A program made the translations under genes and the position numbers. 64,000 nucleotides of DNA from Grimontia celer (GTDB lineage: Bacteria; Pseudomonadota; Gammaproteobacteria; Enterobacterales; Vibrionaceae): positions 19,299 to 83,298 of the forward strand of contig NZ_FIZX01000008.1 of NCBI RefSeq assembly GCF_900055185.1, written 5' to 3'. This document shows, piece by piece, positions 1 to 8,297 of the stretch. Below the pieces are notes generated by a model. That model did no database searches, was not told the origin of the DNA, and was given only the letters and a program-made list of their open reading frames with translations. Positions within the stretch are counted from its first letter, which is position 1. Each line of letters begins with the position of its first letter.

Positions 1-570
1 TTCATCATGGAAGTGCAGGGCAGTGGCTTCATTCATTTTGGTGATAACGACCAGCTTGAGTACTTTGCCTATGGCGGCAAGAATGGCCACCCTTACGTCA
101 GTATTGGCAAAGTGCTGATTGAGCGCGACGAAGTGCCACGTGAGAAAATGTCACTGAAAGCCATCAAAGACTGGGTAGCACAGCAGGATGAAGCGACGGT
201 GATGGAGCTATTAAATCAAAACCCTTCATTTGTTTTCTTTGCTCCCAAGGCGGCGCATCCAGTGACTGGCACTGCGGGGATCCCGCTGTTGTCTGGAGCG
301 TCAGTGGCAGCCGATCGGGAGTTCTTACCAATGGGCACTGTGCTGCTGGCGGAAGTGCCTCAGCTTAATGAAGAAGGCAACTGGAACGGTCAGCACGTGT
401 TGAAACTGTTGATGGCGCTAGATACTGGTGGTGCGGTGAAGAAGAACCATCTCGATCTTTACCACGGTATGGGGGAAGAAGCTGGGATTAAAGCTGGCCA
501 TCACAAACACTTTGGGCGTGTCTGGAAGCTCACAAAGCCCGTTGAGAATGACGATTCTGTTCAGCAGTAA
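1..570 (+). CDS. mltA: Membrane-bound lytic murein transglycosylase A, 3' part
   Basis: The reading frame is open at the left edge, so only the last 189 residues are present; the ATG at 7 is internal. MltA is an outer-membrane lipoprotein that cleaves peptidoglycan glycan strands with 1,6-anhydro product formation. The visible part carries the family's QGSG segment, the GKNGHPYxSIG stretch, and the C-terminal 3D domain with the DTGGA motif (its Asp is the catalytic acid in the family), followed by LYHG and GRVW. The lipoprotein signal lies outside the window. In E. coli mltA is followed directly by tcdA; here about 4.5 kb of other genes separate them. Confidence 0.93.
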   Translation, partial: FIMEVQGSGFIHFGDNDQLEYFAYGGKNGHPYVSIGKVLIERDEVPREKMSLKAIKDWVAQQDEATVMELLNQNPSFVFFAPKAAHPVTGTAGIPLLSGASVAADREFLPMGTVLLAEVPQLNEEGNWNGQHVLKLLMALDTGGAVKKNHLDLYHGMGEEAGIKAGHHKHFGRVWKLTKPVENDDSVQQ

Positions 571-580
571 CGCAGTAACA

Positions 581-730
581 TAGGGGCTGCTGCCCGAAGG
601 GTTCTGCTCTAAGCGTTTTATGCTTTGTTGAGGTGTATTTGCTTAGAATGACTAGGCGGCACACACCTCGCCGCGCCTAAAACGCTTATAGCGAGAACAA
701 AATTTAACCACCAAAGGTCAACAGCCCCTA
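581..730. repeat. 150-bp nested inverted-repeat element (possible structured RNA or MITE-like repeat)
   Basis: Four nested complementary arms can be read: 581-589 with 722-730 (9 bp), 601-605 with 694-698 plus 610-620 with 678-688 (11 bp perfect), 630-636 with 663-669 (7 bp), and 641-646 with 652-657 (6 bp with one G-T pair). The whole folds as one long hairpin with internal loops. It has no reading frame of note and sits just downstream of mltA, before a separate terminator. It could be a mobile palindromic repeat, a 3' UTR structure or a structured RNA. I do not recognise a named family with certainty. Confidence 0.6.
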
Positions 731-742
731 ACCAATAGAGAC

Positions 743-771
743 AAAAAAGGCGGGTTTCAAACCCGCCTTTT
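743..771. terminator. Bidirectional intrinsic terminator
   Basis: An 11-bp GC-rich stem (745-755 with 761-771) with loop TTCAA is flanked by an A-run on the left and T-run on the right. It can end transcription of the TAXI gene on the minus strand and of mltA on the plus strand. Confidence 0.85.
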
Positions 772-787
772 ATTTTATCAAAGTGGC

Positions 788-1756
788 TTATTTGATCAGG
801 CCAACTTCTTTGTAGTATTTCGCCGCACCTGGGTGCAGAGGTGCAGACAGACCGTCAGCAACCATTTCTTCTTTCTTCAGATTTGCGAACGCTGGGTGCA
901 GACGACGGAAATCGTCAAAGTTCTCAAACACCGCTTTGGTTACGTTGTAGATAACGTCTTCTGGCACTTCAGCAGAAGAAACGAAGGTCGCACCAACACC
1001 GAAGGTTTGAACGTCGCCGTCGTTACCACGGTACATGCCGCCTGGGATAGTCGCTGTACGGTAGTAGTCGTTGTCAGAAACCAGCTTGTTAGAGGCTGCG
1101 TTGTTCACTTCAACGATAACGCTATCACATGCAGTGGTTGCTTCCTGGATTGCACCACTTGGGTGGCCCACTGTGTAAACCATTGCGTCGATTTTGTTAT
1201 CACACAGCGCTTTAGATTGCTCAGCAGCTTTCAATTCAGAAACCTGTTTGAAATCGTCCATGGTCCAACCCATGCCTTCCATCAGTACTTCGATAGTACC
1301 GCGCTGGCCAGAACCAGGGTTACCGACGTTTACACGCTTGCCTTTCAGGTCATCAAACGTTTTCACGCCTGCGTCAGCACGTGCAACAACAGTGAACGGT
1401 TCTGGGTGAACAGAGAAGACAGCACGCAGGTCTTTGTATGCGCCTTGGTCTTTAAATTTGCTTGAACCATTGTAAGCGTGGAATTGCCAGTCAGACTGAG
1501 CGATACCCATGTCCAGCTCGCCTGCACGGATGGTGTTGATGTTGTAGATAGAACCACCGGTAGACTCAACCGAACAACGGATGCCGTGTTCTTTCTTAGT
1601 TTTGTTTACCAGACGGCAGATTGCACCACCTGTTGGATAGTAAACACCAGTGACACCACCAGTACCGATAGTAACGAATTGATTAGCTTGTGCTGGTACG
1701 GCAGTTAAAGCAGCTGCAAAGCTCATTGCGGCCAAAGTTGGTTTTAACGCTTTCAT
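788..1756 (-). CDS. TAXI-family periplasmic solute-binding protein (TRAP type)
   Basis: A 322-residue protein with a clear Sec signal peptide (about residues 1-24, ending AQA) and the TAXI-family opening [14 protein letters not shown] followed by a conserved Cys-containing helix. TAXI proteins bind small carboxylates, often glutamate-like or 2-oxoglutarate-like, and deliver them to a fused TRAP DctQM permease. No TRAP permease is present nearby, so this binding protein is an orphan in the window. A strong Shine-Dalgarno (AAGGA) precedes the ATG. It lies downstream of the aminotransferase and BKACE genes on the same strand, 121 bp away, and may share their mRNA or use its own promoter. The bound ligand cannot be read from sequence. 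Confidence 0.9.
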   Translation of the reverse strand: MKALKPTLAAMSFAAALTAVPAQANQFVTIGTGGVTGVYYPTGGAICRLVNKTKKEHGIRCSVESTGGSIYNINTIRAGELDMGIAQSDWQFHAYNGSSKFKDQGAYKDLRAVFSVHPEPFTVVARADAGVKTFDDLKGKRVNVGNPGSGQRGTIEVLMEGMGWTMDDFKQVSELKAAEQSKALCDNKIDAMVYTVGHPSGAIQEATTACDSVIVEVNNAASNKLVSDNDYYRTATIPGGMYRGNDGDVQTFGVGATFVSSAEVPEDVIYNVTKAVFENFDDFRRLHPAFANLKKEEMVADGLSAPLHPGAAKYYKEVGLIK

Positions 1757-1837
1757 GCTTTAGTCCTTGTCGATGATGTGATTGCTAACGCGGTGAGAGT
1801 CCGCTGTTAATAATTTGTGAGTCCATATTGCGCCGAA

Positions 1838-1867
1838 ATTATCTGATAGTTAGTTTTTCGATCGCAA
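1838..1867 (-). promoter_or_regulatory. Possible sigma-70 promoter for the TAXI gene
   Basis: On the minus strand TTGCGA (1867-1862) and GATAAT (1843-1838) are separated by 18 bp, about 80 nt upstream of the TAXI start. The match is moderate and read by eye only. Confidence 0.35.
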
Positions 1868-1877
1868 GAGATGCGCC

Positions 1878-2711
1878 TCACGATTCAAAGCTACAGGAGA
1901 TATTTTTTCTTAAATCTTCTGCAGAGTTGATATATAAACCCATGTTTTGAGACATAACGGCGATTTGCTGTACAAGTTCTGCATTATTATCCGCACACTG
2001 TCCCATTAAATTCATTAGGTTATTTTCGAAACCAACGCGTACATCTCCTCCCAATGACATCGCTGCACTTAGACATTGATGCTCATGTTCTCCAAATGCA
2101 CAGGTTGCCCACGAAATTCCCTCGCTGGTTATGCGTTTAATATCAAATTCGAGCAAATCAGTTGGTGCTGACAACATGTCTTTTTTGTACTTGCCTAGTA
2201 CCAATAGTAGGTGATGGCCGCTATTAGGCAACGTCTTGTCATTAACCATTTGAAAGTAAAGCGACAAATCTGCAGCATCATACAAAATGTACTGCACATA
2301 GATACGCCGCTCATTGAGCTCGTAAAAGAAACGGCTGGCGTCTTTTTCAAACGCAGCATTTGGGCGAAGTTCGCGAAGGGCGAGGGAGACAGCTTCTGGC
2401 TCGGTGCCTCGCACCAGCGCCATTTGCTCTTCCGGTTGATAGAGACCTACCGCCTCAGTCGTTAATTGTATCACCATGTCGGAATCAAAACGGGCCCTTG
2501 TTTCCACAAGCCACTCCCTGTTCAGTCCAACATCCAACGAGTGCTTGCCTTGTCCATCACGTATATGCATGTGTGCCATCGCTGCGCCCGCACCTTTGCA
2601 TTGTGCCAGACACGTGGCCATGTCTTCGATGGTCATTGGTAGTTGCTGGTGGTCATCCTTTCCGCGTCGTGCACCATTCGGTGCAACAATAATAGTTCTT
2701 CCTTTTTGCAC
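1878..2711 (-). CDS. BKACE-family beta-keto acid cleavage enzyme (DUF849)
   Basis: A 277-residue TIM-barrel protein of the BKACE family, whose founder is 3-keto-5-aminohexanoate cleavage enzyme. Members condense a beta-keto acid with acetyl-CoA and release acetoacetate plus a new acyl-CoA. Visible hallmarks are the zinc-binding HMHIRD segment near residue 46 and the late VRVGFEN segment carrying the third metal ligand (Glu). The usual Asp after that Glu is Asn here, and the early GAR replaces the GAE of the lysine-fermentation enzyme, so the substrate may differ. The start is GTG. It lies in the same frame as the upstream aminotransferase, separated only by that gene's TAG and nine bases, so the two are surely co-transcribed and probably translationally coupled. 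Substrate unknown. Confidence 0.85.
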   Translation of the reverse strand: MQKGRTIIVAPNGARRGKDDHQQLPMTIEDMATCLAQCKGAGAAMAHMHIRDGQGKHSLDVGLNREWLVETRARFDSDMVIQLTTEAVGLYQPEEQMALVRGTEPEAVSLALRELRPNAAFEKDASRFFYELNERRIYVQYILYDAADLSLYFQMVNDKTLPNSGHHLLLVLGKYKKDMLSAPTDLLEFDIKRITSEGISWATCAFGEHEHQCLSAAMSLGGDVRVGFENNLMNLMGQCADNNAELVQQIAVMSQNMGLYINSAEDLRKNISCSFES

Positions 2712-2720
2712 CCGATTTTC

Positions 2721-4040
2721 CTATGCGAATACGTTATCTAATGTGATAGCCAAGCGTTTCACCAACTCATCAATTTCGTTCTCTGTGATGATGAAAGGTG
2801 GTGCAAGCAAAACGTGATGACCTTGCTTGCCATCAATCGTGCCACCCATGGGGTAACACATCAGGCCATTTTCCATGGCGGTTTTCTTCACTTGCGCATG
2901 GAGAGGACGTGAAGAAGCAAACGACGCTTTGGACGCTTTGTTTTCAACAAACTCCAGCCCGATGAACAGACCTCTTCCGCGAATATCCCCGACATAAGGG
3001 TGATCGCCGAATGTCTGATTTAACTGTTTGACCAGATAATGTCCCCGTTCAGTCACTTCACTAAGAACACCAGCATCCAACGCATCAAGCGTGGCACACG
3101 CAGCTGCACATGCCAAAGGGTGAGCCATAAAAGTGTGTCCATGCTGGAAATATCCGGTTCCGTGGAAAATCGCATTGTAGATGTTGTCGTGGATCATCAC
3201 TGCGCCAATTGGTTGGTAGCCAGCAGCCAGCCCTTTTGCCATGGTCACGAGATCAGGCACGATATCTTCCTGCTCATAGGCAAAATAGGTGCCAGTGCGG
3301 CCACAACCGCACATCACTTCGTCAAGGATGAGCAGTACTCCATATTTGTCGCAAATTTCACGAATGCGTTTGAAGTAGCCTTTCTCTGCCACCAGTGCGC
3401 CAGCGGTCGCGCCAACAACTGGTTCAGCCACGAAAGCAATGACAGTTTCTGGACCAACAGCGAGTAGCCGCTCTTCCAACTCATTCGCGACACGCTGACC
3501 ATACTCGAAATGGGTTTCATCGTTTCGCCTATCACGATAGGCGTAACATGGTGCAATCAACTCACCATTTTGCATCAGCGGTGCGAAGGGCTCTTTTCGC
3601 CACATATTCCCCCCCACACCCAGCGCACCCAGCGTGTTGCCGTGGTAGCTTTGTCGGCGCGCGATGTAGCGGGTCCGCGAGGTTTCGCCTTTTTCCAGAA
3701 AATATTGGCGCGCCATTTTTAGGGCAGCTTCGACTGCTTCAGAACCGCCGCTGACCAGATAAACGTGGTTCAGTGGGCCGGGCGCTTTGTCTGCCAAACG
3801 TGCAGCCAATTCTTCTGCTGCTGGGGAGGTGAAAAATCCAGTATGAGCATATGGAATAGTGTGCAGTTGATTTTCTATTGCACCTAACACGCCCGAATGG
3901 CTGTGGCCGAGACAGGATACGGCTGCACCGCCGCATCCATCTAAGTACTGACGTCCTTCACTGTCCACAAGAAATACGCCGTTGCCGCCAGCAACAACCG
4001 GTAATTCAGTGTGGCAATGTCTTTGTAGTATGTTTGTCAT
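2721..4040 (-). CDS. Class III pyridoxal-phosphate aminotransferase
   Basis: 439 residues, the usual size for the omega-amino acid/diamine aminotransferase group. It carries the LDEVMCGCGRTG stretch that holds the PLP-binding Asp, and the AKGLAAGYQPIGAV segment that holds the Schiff-base Lys. Such enzymes move an amino group from an omega- or beta-amino acid, amine or diamine to pyruvate or 2-oxoglutarate. It is the first gene of the aminotransferase-BKACE-TAXI set and divergent from the LysR gene. Inference: if the amino donor is a beta-amino acid, the product would be a beta-keto acid suitable for the BKACE enzyme downstream. The actual substrate is not evident. Confidence 0.88.
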   Translation of the reverse strand: MTNILQRHCHTELPVVAGGNGVFLVDSEGRQYLDGCGGAAVSCLGHSHSGVLGAIENQLHTIPYAHTGFFTSPAAEELAARLADKAPGPLNHVYLVSGGSEAVEAALKMARQYFLEKGETSRTRYIARRQSYHGNTLGALGVGGNMWRKEPFAPLMQNGELIAPCYAYRDRRNDETHFEYGQRVANELEERLLAVGPETVIAFVAEPVVGATAGALVAEKGYFKRIREICDKYGVLLILDEVMCGCGRTGTYFAYEQEDIVPDLVTMAKGLAAGYQPIGAVMIHDNIYNAIFHGTGYFQHGHTFMAHPLACAAACATLDALDAGVLSEVTERGHYLVKQLNQTFGDHPYVGDIRGRGLFIGLEFVENKASKASFASSRPLHAQVKKTAMENGLMCYPMGGTIDGKQGHHVLLAPPFIITENEIDELVKRLAITLDNVFA

Positions 4041-4101
4041 GATTTCCCTGAGCTACTCACTGATCAAAATTTGTTTGGTTATACGGCTCAGTATGGACAG
4101 G

Positions 4102-4129
4102 TTGGAAATTGAACAGCAAACGATATAAA
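4102..4129 (+). promoter_or_regulatory. Putative promoter of the LysR gene
   Basis: TTGGAA (4102-4107) and TATAAA (4124-4129) with 16-bp spacing sit 37 bp before the chosen LysR start. Their position argues against translation from the upstream ATG at 4109. The 125-bp divergent region 4041-4165 probably also holds the LysR binding site. Confidence 0.45.
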
Positions 4130-4165
4130 TTCAGAGGGTATGCCAAAAATTCATGGGAAAAATAC

Positions 4166-5065
4166 ATGGCTATGCCTATTCCACCAATGAGGACCTTGCG
4201 GACCTTTACGGTAGTTGCGCAGACATTGAGTTTTTCAAAGGCGGCAAAGCTGTTGAATCTGACGCAAAGTGCAATCAGCAAGCAAATCCTGCATTTGGAA
4301 GAGTTGATGGGATGCTCTCTGTTTGAGCGTACGGGGGGAAAAGTGGAACTGACGGAGGCGGGTAGGCGATATCTCCCCTCTGTTGTTGAAGCCCTGGAAA
4401 ATTTACAACACGCCACATCTACGGTTATGCAGACTTCCGAGACAAAAAGCCGTATCGAAATCTCTGTGCCGCCTTCTTTAGCAAGTATGTGGTTGATACC
4501 GAGGTTGGAGGCATTCAGAAGTGCTCACCCCAATATCGAACTGGCAGTTCGGGCGAGCGTAACATCTGACAGTCAGAATCGGTATCAAAGCGATATTGCA
4601 ATCCACTGCTTGCCTTTATCGACTCATGAAGAGGAAGCAGAACTGCTGATCCGTGAAAGACTGATGCTGGTGGCATCCTCCGAACTTGTGGGGAATACAC
4701 AGACGGTTGAAGACTTATTACCCTTACATGCCATCAGTCATATCACCCGCCCTCAAATCTGGAACCAGTTTTGGCATTATCTGGACGTGGCGCCAAGCGG
4801 TCCGACCTACGGCACAGGCTTCGAGCACTTTTACATGGCGTTGGAAGCGGTGAAGCACCACGAGGGAATGGCATTGATCCCCCAATTTCTGATTCAGGAT
4901 GCACTCAATCGAGGGGAAGTGGCTAATCCCCTTTCCCTTAGCTTTAATAGCTTGTATGGATATTTCCTTTTCAGCCATGGCTATAAGCGAAGGCTGGGGC
5001 CGGTTAAGCAGGTAATAGCATGGCTCAAACAGGAATTGATGCCGACAACTACCAGAAGAATGTAA
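4166..5065 (+). CDS. LysR-family transcriptional regulator
   Basis: 299 residues from the ATG at 4166, chosen because GGGAAA precedes it and the winged helix-turn-helix begins at once (RTLRTFTVVAQTLSFSKAAK, then LTQSAISKQI). The rest is the LysR substrate-binding domain. The protein resembles the GcvA-like subgroup that regulates amino acid metabolism. It is divergent from the aminotransferase-BKACE operon with a shared 125-bp intergenic region, the classical arrangement for a LysR activator of the neighbouring operon with a pathway metabolite as co-inducer. The effector is unknown. Confidence 0.88.
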   Translation: MAMPIPPMRTLRTFTVVAQTLSFSKAAKLLNLTQSAISKQILHLEELMGCSLFERTGGKVELTEAGRRYLPSVVEALENLQHATSTVMQTSETKSRIEISVPPSLASMWLIPRLEAFRSAHPNIELAVRASVTSDSQNRYQSDIAIHCLPLSTHEEEAELLIRERLMLVASSELVGNTQTVEDLLPLHAISHITRPQIWNQFWHYLDVAPSGPTYGTGFEHFYMALEAVKHHEGMALIPQFLIQDALNRGEVANPLSLSFNSLYGYFLFSHGYKRRLGPVKQVIAWLKQELMPTTTRRM

Positions 5066-5150
5066 GGCGTCGCCGTAGCATGGACATTTTGCGTTCAAGC
5101 GAGTATAAACCGCAATCCACGTCGGAAATCGAGAAACAGAGCGAACAATT

Positions 5151-5951
5151 ATGACAACGACTCAACCTGCATCTGAAGGCTATCAGCAACGCTTTGGCGG
5201 TACCCGCCGTTTATATGGCGCTACTGAGCTTGAGATTCTGCGCCAATCGCATGTGTGTGTGATTGGTATCGGTGGTGTGGGGTCATGGGCAGTTGAAGCG
5301 CTCGCCCGAAGCGGTGTTGGTGAGTTGACTCTGATTGATATGGATGACGTGTGTGTTACCAACATCAATCGTCAAATTCACGCGATGTCTGGCACTGTGG
5401 GTCAAAGCAAAATCGAGGTGATGGCAGAGCGCGTGCGCGCGATCAATCCCGATTGCAAAATCAATCTGATTGATGACTTCATTTCGGAAGACAATATTCC
5501 TGAGTACATCACCAAAGATTATAACTACGTGCTGGATGCCATCGACAGCATCAAGCCAAAAACCGCGTTGCTGGCGTTCTGTAAGCGCAACAAAATCAAA
5601 ATTATTACTGTCGGTGGTGCGGGTGGTCAAATCGATCCGACGCAAATTCAGGTCGCTGACTTAACCAAAACGATTCAGGATCCGCTGGCGGCAAAACTTC
5701 GCAACAACCTTCGCCGTTTCCACAACTTCACCAAAACCCAAGGGCGTAAATTTGGTATCGATTGTGTGTTTTCAACAGAACAGCTGAAGTATCCTCAACC
5801 TGATGGCTCGGTGTGTGAAACGAAAGCGACGGCAGAAGGCCCGAAACGAATGGATTGCGCCAGTGGATTTGGCGCCGCAACCATGGTCACTGCAACCTTT
5901 GGTTTTGTTGCTGTCTCGCGCATCATCGCCAAGCTGACCGCGAAAAAATAA
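5151..5951 (+). CDS. tcdA: tRNA threonylcarbamoyladenosine dehydratase
   Basis: 266 residues, close to E. coli TcdA (CsdL). This E1-like enzyme uses ATP to cyclise t6A37 in ANN-decoding tRNAs to ct6A. The nucleotide-binding motif GIGGVGSWAVEALARSG and the following DMDDVCVTNINRQ segment are intact, and the family's mid-protein VGGAGG and late MDCASGFGAATMV stretches are present. In E. coli tcdA lies next to csdE and csdA, which supply sulfur to the system; here the PHB operon intervenes. A terminator follows directly. Confidence 0.96.
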   Translation: MTTTQPASEGYQQRFGGTRRLYGATELEILRQSHVCVIGIGGVGSWAVEALARSGVGELTLIDMDDVCVTNINRQIHAMSGTVGQSKIEVMAERVRAINPDCKINLIDDFISEDNIPEYITKDYNYVLDAIDSIKPKTALLAFCKRNKIKIITVGGAGGQIDPTQIQVADLTKTIQDPLAAKLRNNLRRFHNFTKTQGRKFGIDCVFSTEQLKYPQPDGSVCETKATAEGPKRMDCASGFGAATMVTATFGFVAVSRIIAKLTAKK

Positions 5952-5970
5952 ACCGCTTAGAGACAAAAAA

Positions 5971-6000
5971 AAGAAGGCCGCGAATACACGCGGCCTTCTT
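5971..6000. terminator. Bidirectional terminator between tcdA and phaC
   Basis: A perfect 12-bp stem (5971-5982 with 5989-6000) with a 6-base loop separates the convergent tcdA and phaC genes. A-rich sequence lies on the left and T-rich on the right. Confidence 0.88.
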
Positions 6001-6013
6001 CGTTTTCTAGCGT

Positions 6014-7837
6014 TTAAGCATCAGCTTTAGCGCGGGGCTTTTTCGCTGCTGGCTTTGCTTCTGCTTCAGGTTGAATCGGAAGCACTTGCTTCACGTAGTT
6101 ACCTGGTGCAACACCGAGTACTGGGAAGTTCTCTGAACCTTGTGCATACGGCTCGATCTTTTCCTTCGGATTGTAAGCGGAAAGCCATTCATCCCAATGA
6201 GTCCACCACGAACCTGAGTTGTGATCGGCAGACTCAAACCAATCGTCAGCAGATTCACTCAGCTCGCTGTTTACCCAATAACCATATTTACCTTTCGCAG
6301 GGTGGTTCACGATACCAGCAATGTGGCCTGACTCACCCAATACAAAGGTCTTGTTGCCGCCCACATTCAGTGCGCCGCGGTAAGTCCCTTGCCAAAGTGC
6401 AATGTGGTCTTCTTTGGTTGAGATGAAATAGGTCGGGATTTTGATCTTGTTCAAATCAATCCAAACGCCACCCACTTTAACGCCTTTGTCCTGAACCAGC
6501 TTGTTGTTCAGGTACAGCTCACGAAGCATAAAGTTATGCGTCGCTGCTGCTACGTTGGTGCTGTCACTGTTCCAGTACAGAAGATCGAAATCTACCGGGC
6601 TGTTGCCCTTGAGGTAGTTATCGATGTAGTAGTTCCAGTACAGGCTGTTTTCGCGCAGCAGGCTAAAGGTGACGCTCAATGAGCGGCCATCCATGTAACC
6701 GCGAGCCGTGTTTTGCAGCTCAATCGCACTGATCACGCTATCGTTGATGTAAGCACCTACTTCACCTGGCTGACCGAAGTCGAGGAGCGTAGTAAAGAAA
6801 GACGCAGACTTGATGCGGGCTTTCATGCGTTTCGCGGCGTAGTACGCGATGGTCGATGCCAGCACGGTACCACCGATGCAGTAGCCAGCGGCGTTGATTT
6901 GCGATTGACCGGTAATGTCTTCAATCGCAGACACTGCTTTCACCACGCCTTCTGTCACATAGTCACCGAATTCAACGTCTTTCTGCTCAACACCAGGGTT
7001 GCGCCAAGACATCATAAACACAGTGTGGCCTTGTTCGACCAACCAGCGCACCATCGAGTTCTTCTCACGAAGATCAAGGATGTAGTACTTGTTGATGAAC
7101 GGTGGCACGATAAGAAGTGGTGTCGCGTTGACAGTTTTAGTCAAAGGACGGTACTGAATCAGCTCAAACAGTTCGTTCTGGAACACGACATCGCCTTGTG
7201 TATTGGCGATATCTTCACCAATACGGAAAGCGTTGTTGTTGGTCATGCGTACCTTGAGGATATCAGAGCTGGACTCGATATCTTCTTGCAGGCTTTGCAG
7301 TCCTTTCACCAGATTCTCGCCGTTTTTCTCCATAGTCAGCTTAAGCAGCTCAGGGTTAGTACCCACGAAGTTGCTTGGTGACATGGCATTAATAGCCTGA
7401 CGAGAGAAGAAATTCAGACGCTCTTTCGCTTTTTCGTCCAGTCCTTCCACCGCATTGATGGTTTCCAGATAGGTGCGACCAAACAGAAGATATGATTGCT
7501 TGATGAAGTTGTAGAACACTTCATCCTGCCAGCCCTTGTCCTGGAAACGTTTGTCGTCTTTTTCCGGCGTCACAATTTCTTCATTGTTTGCCGCAAGCGC
7601 AACGTTTTGCCAGATTTGCATTTGCTGTTCCCACCACTGCATTTGAATTTGCAGCATCGCGGCAGGTTGATTTGCAGCACCCTCAAGAAGTTTTGCGGTG
7701 TCTTCGAGACTCTGCTCTTGTATGGCTTTGTTCAGGGGGGTGTTTACGGCTGCCTTGCCTTGCTCAAGATCCTTCCACCATTGCTGGTTACTCTCTTGGA
7801 GTTTTACAAGGTAGTCCGAGAAGAAGTTCTGATACAT
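6014..7837 (-). CDS. phaC: Class I poly(3-hydroxyalkanoate) synthase
   Basis: 607 residues. PhaC polymerises 3-hydroxybutyryl-CoA into PHB on the surface of cytoplasmic granules. It has the N-terminal PhaC domain and an alpha/beta-hydrolase core in which the lipase-like box is GYCIGG with Cys320; Asp477 (in KEDH) and His505 (in GESGH) complete the expected Cys-Asp-His triad. The last about 18 residues form an Ala/Lys/Pro-rich basic tail (AKPAAKKPRAKADA) not needed for catalysis. The start has AGAGGG 8 nt upstream. It is the last gene of the phaB-phaA-phaP-phaC operon. Confidence 0.96.
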   Translation of the reverse strand: MYQNFFSDYLVKLQESNQQWWKDLEQGKAAVNTPLNKAIQEQSLEDTAKLLEGAANQPAAMLQIQMQWWEQQMQIWQNVALAANNEEIVTPEKDDKRFQDKGWQDEVFYNFIKQSYLLFGRTYLETINAVEGLDEKAKERLNFFSRQAINAMSPSNFVGTNPELLKLTMEKNGENLVKGLQSLQEDIESSSDILKVRMTNNNAFRIGEDIANTQGDVVFQNELFELIQYRPLTKTVNATPLLIVPPFINKYYILDLREKNSMVRWLVEQGHTVFMMSWRNPGVEQKDVEFGDYVTEGVVKAVSAIEDITGQSQINAAGYCIGGTVLASTIAYYAAKRMKARIKSASFFTTLLDFGQPGEVGAYINDSVISAIELQNTARGYMDGRSLSVTFSLLRENSLYWNYYIDNYLKGNSPVDFDLLYWNSDSTNVAAATHNFMLRELYLNNKLVQDKGVKVGGVWIDLNKIKIPTYFISTKEDHIALWQGTYRGALNVGGNKTFVLGESGHIAGIVNHPAKGKYGYWVNSELSESADDWFESADHNSGSWWTHWDEWLSAYNPKEKIEPYAQGSENFPVLGVAPGNYVKQVLPIQPEAEAKPAAKKPRAKADA

Positions 7838-7865
7838 GTGTAAACCCTCTTGATCGGAAACAACA

Positions 7866-7889
7866 CCGCCCTCTGCAGCGAGAGGGCGG
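7866..7889 (-). promoter_or_regulatory. Intercistronic hairpin between phaP and phaC
   Basis: A 9-bp GC-rich stem (7866-7874 with 7881-7889, loop GCAGCG) lies in the 64-bp gap. No T-run follows on the minus strand, so it is not a full terminator. It could set the ratio of abundant phasin to synthase by stabilising or processing the mRNA. Confidence 0.5.
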
Positions 7890-7901
7890 GTCTACCTAAA
7901 A

Positions 7902-8249
7902 TTAAGCTGGTTGAGCAGCTTTCAGGTTTTCAGTAGTCAGTTGTTCCAGATCGTCCTTGAACTCCTTCGCGATAGATTGCAGCTTGGTGCTGTCATCCAT
8001 CATTTGCTGAGACAGTTTAGTCAGCGCTGCCAGTTGTTGGCTGCTGTATGCAGTCATAGAAGTTACGTCAGTGACTTCACTAGCTGCTTTAACTTGTGCC
8101 AGACCCATTTCGCTGTAAGTTTTTACTGCGCTCAATTGAAGTTCAGTCAGAGTTTCAACGTTCTTAGCAACCAGTTTGTTGAACTTAACGTAAGGTGCCA
8201 GAGTTTTTTCAGTTTGCTCAGAGAATGCTTTAAACATATCGGTGTACAT
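7902..8249 (-). CDS. phaP: Phasin (PHB granule-associated protein)
   Basis: 115 residues from the ATG at 8249, chosen because CTTAGGAG lies 7 nt upstream; an in-frame ATG at 8282 has no ribosome site. It is a small, mostly helical protein starting MYTDMFKAFSEQTEK with Ala- and Gln-rich amphipathic repeats and no membrane segment, as in the phasin family. Phasins coat PHB granules, control their size and number, and can activate PhaC. Its place between phaA and phaC supports the call. Confidence 0.92.
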   Translation of the reverse strand: MYTDMFKAFSEQTEKTLAPYVKFNKLVAKNVETLTELQLSAVKTYSEMGLAQVKAASEVTDVTSMTAYSSQQLAALTKLSQQMMDDSTKLQSIAKEFKDDLEQLTTENLKAAQPA

Positions 8250-8297
8250 GGTGTTTCTCCTAAGTGTATTAATTAGATCCAAGGGGGTTTAACGTTC

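Noticed and set aside
581..730. Integron attC site
   Set aside because: The arms do not show the GTTRRRY/RYYYAAC ends, and no integrase or cassette array is nearby.
833..1465. 210-codon frame antisense to the TAXI gene
   Set aside because: Shadow frame inside a gene with a signal peptide and clear family motifs.
6713..7381. 222-codon frame antisense to phaC
   Set aside because: Lies wholly inside phaC, whose catalytic triad is intact; no independent support.
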